Shown here piece by piece: positions 59,563 to 64,000 of a DNA stretch of 64,000 bases. The DNA comes from Falciphora oryzae. Lineage: Eukaryota; Ascomycota; Sordariomycetes; Magnaporthales; Magnaporthaceae. The stretch lies in NCBI GenBank assembly GCA_000733355.1, contig JNVV01000001.1, positions 2,810,219 to 2,874,218 of the forward strand, in the 5' to 3' direction. How positions within the stretch are numbered: the first letter of the stretch is position 1; each line of letters begins with the position of its first letter. Under the pieces are notes generated by a model. That model did no database searches. It was not told the origin of the DNA and saw only the letters and a list, made by a program, of their open reading frames with translations. The position numbers and the translations under genes are program-made.

Positions 59563-59570
59563 CCGCGGAG
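59563..59570 (-). promoter_or_regulatory. NirA/NIT4-type site CTCCGCGG
   Basis: Exact match on the minus strand, about 0.67 kb upstream of the nitrite reductase ATG. Confidence 0.5.
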
Positions 59571-60236
59571 AAGTGTGGCAACTCGCCCGAGGGCCCGCGG
59601 CTGCTACACACACCTCTGCCTATCTGTGTCGTATCGGGCGAGGAGGTCTGGGCTCGGAACTGCCATGTCCAAGTGGTCGTCGCATGTTTCCGTAGCACTC
59701 GCTCCGCCGGGGCGAGAAGGGATCAGCCAAGGTGACCCTTCCCTCTCTTCCCAGCATTTCCGGCTGTTCTAAAGGCCGCCCCGCCCCCGCTGCTGGACGT
59801 TCGCCGGAGATGCTTAGATCTACCCTTCTTTTTTTTTTTTTTTTTATCCCGGCGATATCAGGGACGCGTGAGGCCAATTCTGCCCATGGGCCCTGACGTA
59901 CGCTAACTACGCACCATGCCTCCATATGCGGAAGCATGACTATGAACCCACACCCTTCCATTGCGTCTTTTATTTGCTGTGCGTCGGTTGCCTCTTATTA
60001 GACGGCCCCTGTACCTCAACCGTCCCGGAGAATCCGAGCTGGCTTCTCTTTCTTTCTCCCTATCTGACCCATCGTGATACCCCTCCTCTTTTGACAGCGT
60101 ATTCATACGTCTCGACGACGGCTGCCGTCCGTCCACGAGCATTCCTACGTCTTGCTTGCTTGTTTGAAAGTTGGATCACGGCAAGCTCTCTGGCAGAAAA
60201 GCCGTGTAGCTAGCAGCTACACGCTGCTCCGGCACC

Positions 60237-63200
60237 ATGGCTGTCGGCAACAGTAACCGGAAGAAGGTCGTGGTGGTCGGCCTGGGTATGGTGGGCATCA
60301 GCTTCATCGAGAAGTTGCTCAAACTCGATGCCCGCTCTCGCGAGTACGATATAGTGGTCATCGGGGAGGAGCCATATCTGGCATACAACCGCGTCGGTCT
60401 TACCAGCTTCTTCGAGCACCGAAAGGTTGACAGTCTGTACCTGAACCCAAGAGAATGGGTGAGTTGTTTCTCCAAGAATCCGCCGCACCTGCCGGTTGCG
60501 ATCCGGACAGCTCACTGATTGCTGCCTTCTAGTATGATGCCGTCGAGGACAACGCCTTGAGCTATCACCTAAACACCACAGTCACCGAGATCCACCCGGA
60601 TAGGAAAAGGGTGGTGTGCTCGGATGGCGATGAGGTCTCATACGACATCCTGGTCCTCGCCACGGGATCCGACGCGGTGCTACCCAAGCACACGCCGGGC
60701 CACGACGCCAACGGCGTCTTCGTCTACCGAACCATCGGCGACCTGGAGAGGCTGATTGCGTTTTCCGAGACGCGCAAGGGCACCACGGGAGCCGTCGTCG
60801 GCGGCGGCCTGCTCGGGTTGGAGGCGGCCAAGGCGATGCTGGACCTCGCGTGCTACGACAAGGTGGCCGTCATCGAGCGCAACAGTTGGGTGCTGAGCCG
60901 CCAGCTGGACGGCGACGCCGGCGCCATGGTGGTCGAGCAGGTGCAGGACCTGGGCGTTGACGTGCTCCTGAGCAAGCGGGTAGGCCGGATTGACGTGGAC
61001 GCGGACAACAACGTCACGGGCGTGCAGTTTGAGGACGGCGAGCGCATGGGGTGCTCGACCATCTGCTTCGCCATCGGCGTGCGGTCCCGGGACTCGCTGG
61101 CCCGCAAGGCCGGCATCAAGTGCGCGGACCGGGGCGGCGGCATCGTGGTTGGCGATGATCTCGCCACCAGTGCGCCCGACGTCTACGCCATCGGCGAGTG
61201 CGCCAGCTGGCAGAACCAGACCTTTGGGCTCATCGCGCCGGGCGTCGAGATGGCCGACGTGCTCTCGTTCAACCTGACGCAGGCAAAGCTGCACCAGCCG
61301 CGCGTGTATAAGCGGCCAGACCTCAGCACGAAGCTAAAGCTGCTCGGCGTCGAGGTGGCCAGTTTTGGTGACTACTTTGCGGACCGCGACGGGCCACAGA
61401 ATCTACCACCAAAGGCCAAGGCCAAGGCGGCGCGCAAAGCGGCCGAGAGCGACGAGAGGCTAGCGAAGAAGGGCAGCGCGGCCGCGGTCAAGCGGCTGAC
61501 CAATGGGCTGCCACCGGCACCAGTCAAGGCGCTCACTTACAGAGACCCCTTCACCAACGTCTACAAGAAGTACATATTCACCATGGACGGCAAGTACCTG
61601 CTGGGCGGCATGATGATCGGCGATACGCGCGACTACGTCAAGTTGGTGCCGCTGGTCAAGTCCCAGAAGGAGCTAGAAGTGCCGCCGAGCGAGCTGATGC
61701 TGGGGGCGAGGGGTGGCGAGGGCGATGAAGGAGACGACCTGGACGACGACACGCAGATATGCTCGTGCCACAACGTGACCAAGGGCGACGTGGTGGCCAA
61801 GGTCAAGGACGGCAGCTGCAAGAGCGTGGGCGACGTCAAGTCGTGCACCAAGGCCGGCACGGGGTGCGGCGGCTGCGTGCCGCTGGTGACGAGCATCTTC
61901 AACAAGACCATGAAGGACATGGGCAATGAGGTCAAGAACAACCTGTGCCCGCACTTTGCCTACTCGCGCGCCGAGCTGTACCACATCGTCGTGGCCAAGC
62001 GGCTGCGCACCTTCGCCGACGTGATGCGCGAGGCCGGCGTCGACCGGGATAGCGTCGGCTGCGAGGTCTGCAAGCCATGCCTGGGCTCCATCTTCGCGTC
62101 GCTGTGGAACAAGCACGTCATGTCGGGCGCCACGCACGGCCTGCAGGACACCAACGACCGCTTCCTGGGCAACATCCAGCGCAACGGCACCTTCAGCGTC
62201 GTGCCGCGCGTGTCGGGCGGCGAGATCGCGCCCGAGAAGCTCATCGTCATGGGCGAGGTCGCGCGCGACTACGGGCTCTACACCAAGATCACGGGCGGGC
62301 AGCGCATCGACCTCTTCGGCGCGCGCAAGCAGGACCTGCTCGACATCTGGCGGCGCCTGGTGGACGCGGGCATGGAGAGCGGGCACGCCTACGCCAAGTC
62401 GCTGCGCACCGTCAAGTCGTGCGTGGGGACGACGTGGTGTCGCTTCGGCATCGGCGACAGCGTCGGCATGGCGGTGCGGCTCGAGGAGCGCTACAAGAGC
62501 ATCCGCGCGCCGCACAAGATCAAGGGCGGCGTCAGCGGCTGCGTGCGCGAGTGCGCCGAGGCCCAGGGCAAGGACTTTGGCCTCATCGCCACCGACAAGG
62601 GCTTCAACGTCTACGTCGCCGGCAACGGCGGCGCCAAGCCGCGCCACGCCGAGCTGCTGGCCAAGGACGTCCCGCCCGCCGACGTCGTGCCCATCCTAGA
62701 CCGCTACCTCATGTTCTACATCCGCACCGCCGACAAGCTGCAGCGCACCGCCCGCTGGCTCGAGGCCCTGCCGGGGGGCATCAAGTACCTGCGCGAGGTC
62801 GTGCTCGACGACAAGCTGGGCATCAACGCCTCGCTCGAGGCCCAGATGCAGGAGCTCGTCGACAGCTTCTTCGACGAGTGGGCCGAAGCCATCAACGACC
62901 CGGCCGTCGCCGCAAAGTTCCGCCAGTTCGCAAACACCCAGGACGCCCTCGACGGCATGGAGGTCGAGCTCGAGCGCGACCAGGAGCGCCCCGTGCACTG
63001 GGTCAAGGAGCCGGCCAAGGAGGACTTCAAAGGCCTGCGCTCCCGCTGGTCCGAGACGTCGTGGCAGCCCGTCATCGAGGCCTCGCACTTTGCAGGCGCC
63101 GACGCCCTACCCAACGGCCTCAGCGCCGCCATCAAGCGCGGCGACACCCAGCTCGCCCTCTGGCGCATCAAGGGGCGCTACTTTATGACGCAGCAGATGT

Positions 63201-63847
63201 GCCCCCACAAGCGCGCCTTTATCCTCTCTGACGGACTTATCGGCGAAGACAACGCAACGGGGGCAACGTCGACGTGCGACGCCGAGCCCAGCGGCAACGG
63301 GTCTCTCGGGGCCACCAACGGGGACACCAACCGCGTAAGTAACGGCGACAGCGGTAACAGCAGCAGTGCATCATCCGTCAACGGTAGCGGTGCCACCACC
63401 ACCGCCGCCACTTCCATCTCCACCACGCCAACAAGCACCGCCGCCAGCAGTAGCGACGGCGGCGGCAGCTGCGACAAGAACAACAACGCGCCCTGGGTGT
63501 CGTGCCCGCACCACAAGCGCAACTTCGACCTGGCGAGCGGCGACTGCCGCAACGACGCCGACCTCTCCATCGCCACCTTCGAGGTCGAGGAGCGGCCCGA
63601 CGGCCTGGTGTACGCCAGGCTGCCGCCCGTCGACGAGCTCGACGCCGCCCTGGGCACGTCGCGCTGGCGCCTCAAGAAGGGCGAGGCCGGGGCCCACCCC
63701 TTCGCCGACCTCGACAAGAAGATCGCCTTCAAGGGCCTCCGCGCAAAGAGGCCCGGCGTCCGCCCCATGGCCGACCTGCCCATGCGCAAGCCCGTCGAGC
63801 TCATGGCCGGCGGCGGCGGTGGTTGCGGCTCTGCTCCGGACTGGTGA
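60237..63847 (+). CDS. niiA/nit-6: NAD(P)H nitrite reductase (assimilatory)
   Basis: Two exons (60237-60458 and 60533-63847, 74-nt intron) give 1,178 aa, close to known fungal enzymes. It reduces nitrite to ammonium with six electrons from NAD(P)H in the cytosol. Order: FAD-binding GLGMVG (15-20); NAD(P)H-binding GGGLLG (164-169); a BFD-type [2Fe-2S] site with Cys484, 486, 519 and 522; ferredoxin-like half-domains; the siroheme/[4Fe-4S] ligands Cys704, 710, 744 and 748 in [11 protein letters not shown] and GCVREC; and a C-terminal Rieske-type domain with CPH (964-966) and CPHH (1065-1068). Between the two Rieske pairs lies an insertion of about 60 residues rich in Ser, Thr, Asn and Gly. No nitrate reductase gene is within the window upstream; the region beyond 64000 is unseen. 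NirA-type sites lie in the promoter. Confidence 0.97.
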
Positions 63848-64000
63848 GGAGCGGGCAGAATTCAGTTTGCAGAACCTTTGGGATGGCTATAACTCGGAAG
63901 AAATGCTCTTTTCTGTTCTGGGGGCGCGGTTTTGTGTCGTTCCTTTTCCAAGGCGAATAGGTCTGTTAGGTCTCGATGACGGACTACAACACCATTTCCA

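Larger units (their letters stand above)
58481..60236 (+). promoter_or_regulatory. nitrite reductase promoter region
   Basis: 1.75 kb without a recognised gene, upstream of nitrite reductase. It holds two CTCCGCGG sites (59173-59180 on +, 59563-59570 on -), which match the NirA/NIT4 consensus CTCCGHGG, and GATA cores at 59621, 59854 and 60061 (two on the minus strand) suited to the nitrogen regulator AreA/NIT2. A T run lies at about 59830-59845. The combination fits nitrate induction with nitrogen metabolite repression. Confidence 0.6.

Noticed and set aside
61673..62647. 324-aa minus-strand frame opposite nitrite reductase
   Set aside because: Antisense shadow of a strongly GC3-biased gene.

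Overview
This window comes from a filamentous ascomycete (Pezizomycotina, most likely Sordariomycetes). The evidence is GC-rich genes with short GT-AG introns and CTRAY branch sites, a fungal single-chain nitrite reductase, a Pex20-type peroxin, a KHA1-type K+/H+ antiporter, and LTR retrotransposons full of transition-type nonsense mutations as expected from repeat-induced point mutation (RIP). The species cannot be fixed from the sequence alone.

Layout. 0.7-11.8 kb is a gene region: a PPCDC-like/ankyrin-like fusion protein (-), an FAD-dependent amine oxidase-like enzyme (+), SEC13 (-), and a PEX20-like peroxin (+). An unusual array of exon-intron units of about 190 bp precedes PEX20, and an in-frame extension follows its stop codon.

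11.9-33.9 kb is a nested transposon island. A 416-bp TA-flanked MITE with 166-bp inverted repeats is split by a chromodomain-type Ty3/Gypsy element (A). A solo LTR related to A follows. A second chromovirus-like family then occurs twice, the inner copy (-) inserted into the gag of the outer copy (+). Every insertion still has a readable target-site duplication, so the order of events can be reconstructed. Both families carry a short stretch next to the LTR that is complementary to the inside of their own LTR, which suggests Tf1-type self-priming.

34.3-64 kb is again genic: a YTH-domain RNA-binding protein (-), the GPI mannosyltransferase GPI18/PIG-V (-), an unrecognised protein of 734 aa (+), CAF40/RCD1 of the CCR4-NOT complex (+), a KHA1-type antiporter (+), an intron-containing tRNA-Ser(GCT) (+), and nitrite reductase (+) with NirA/NIT4-type sites upstream. 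The genes are functionally unrelated housekeeping loci, and no biosynthetic cluster is visible. Exon structures were assembled by hand from splice signals and reading-frame continuity.
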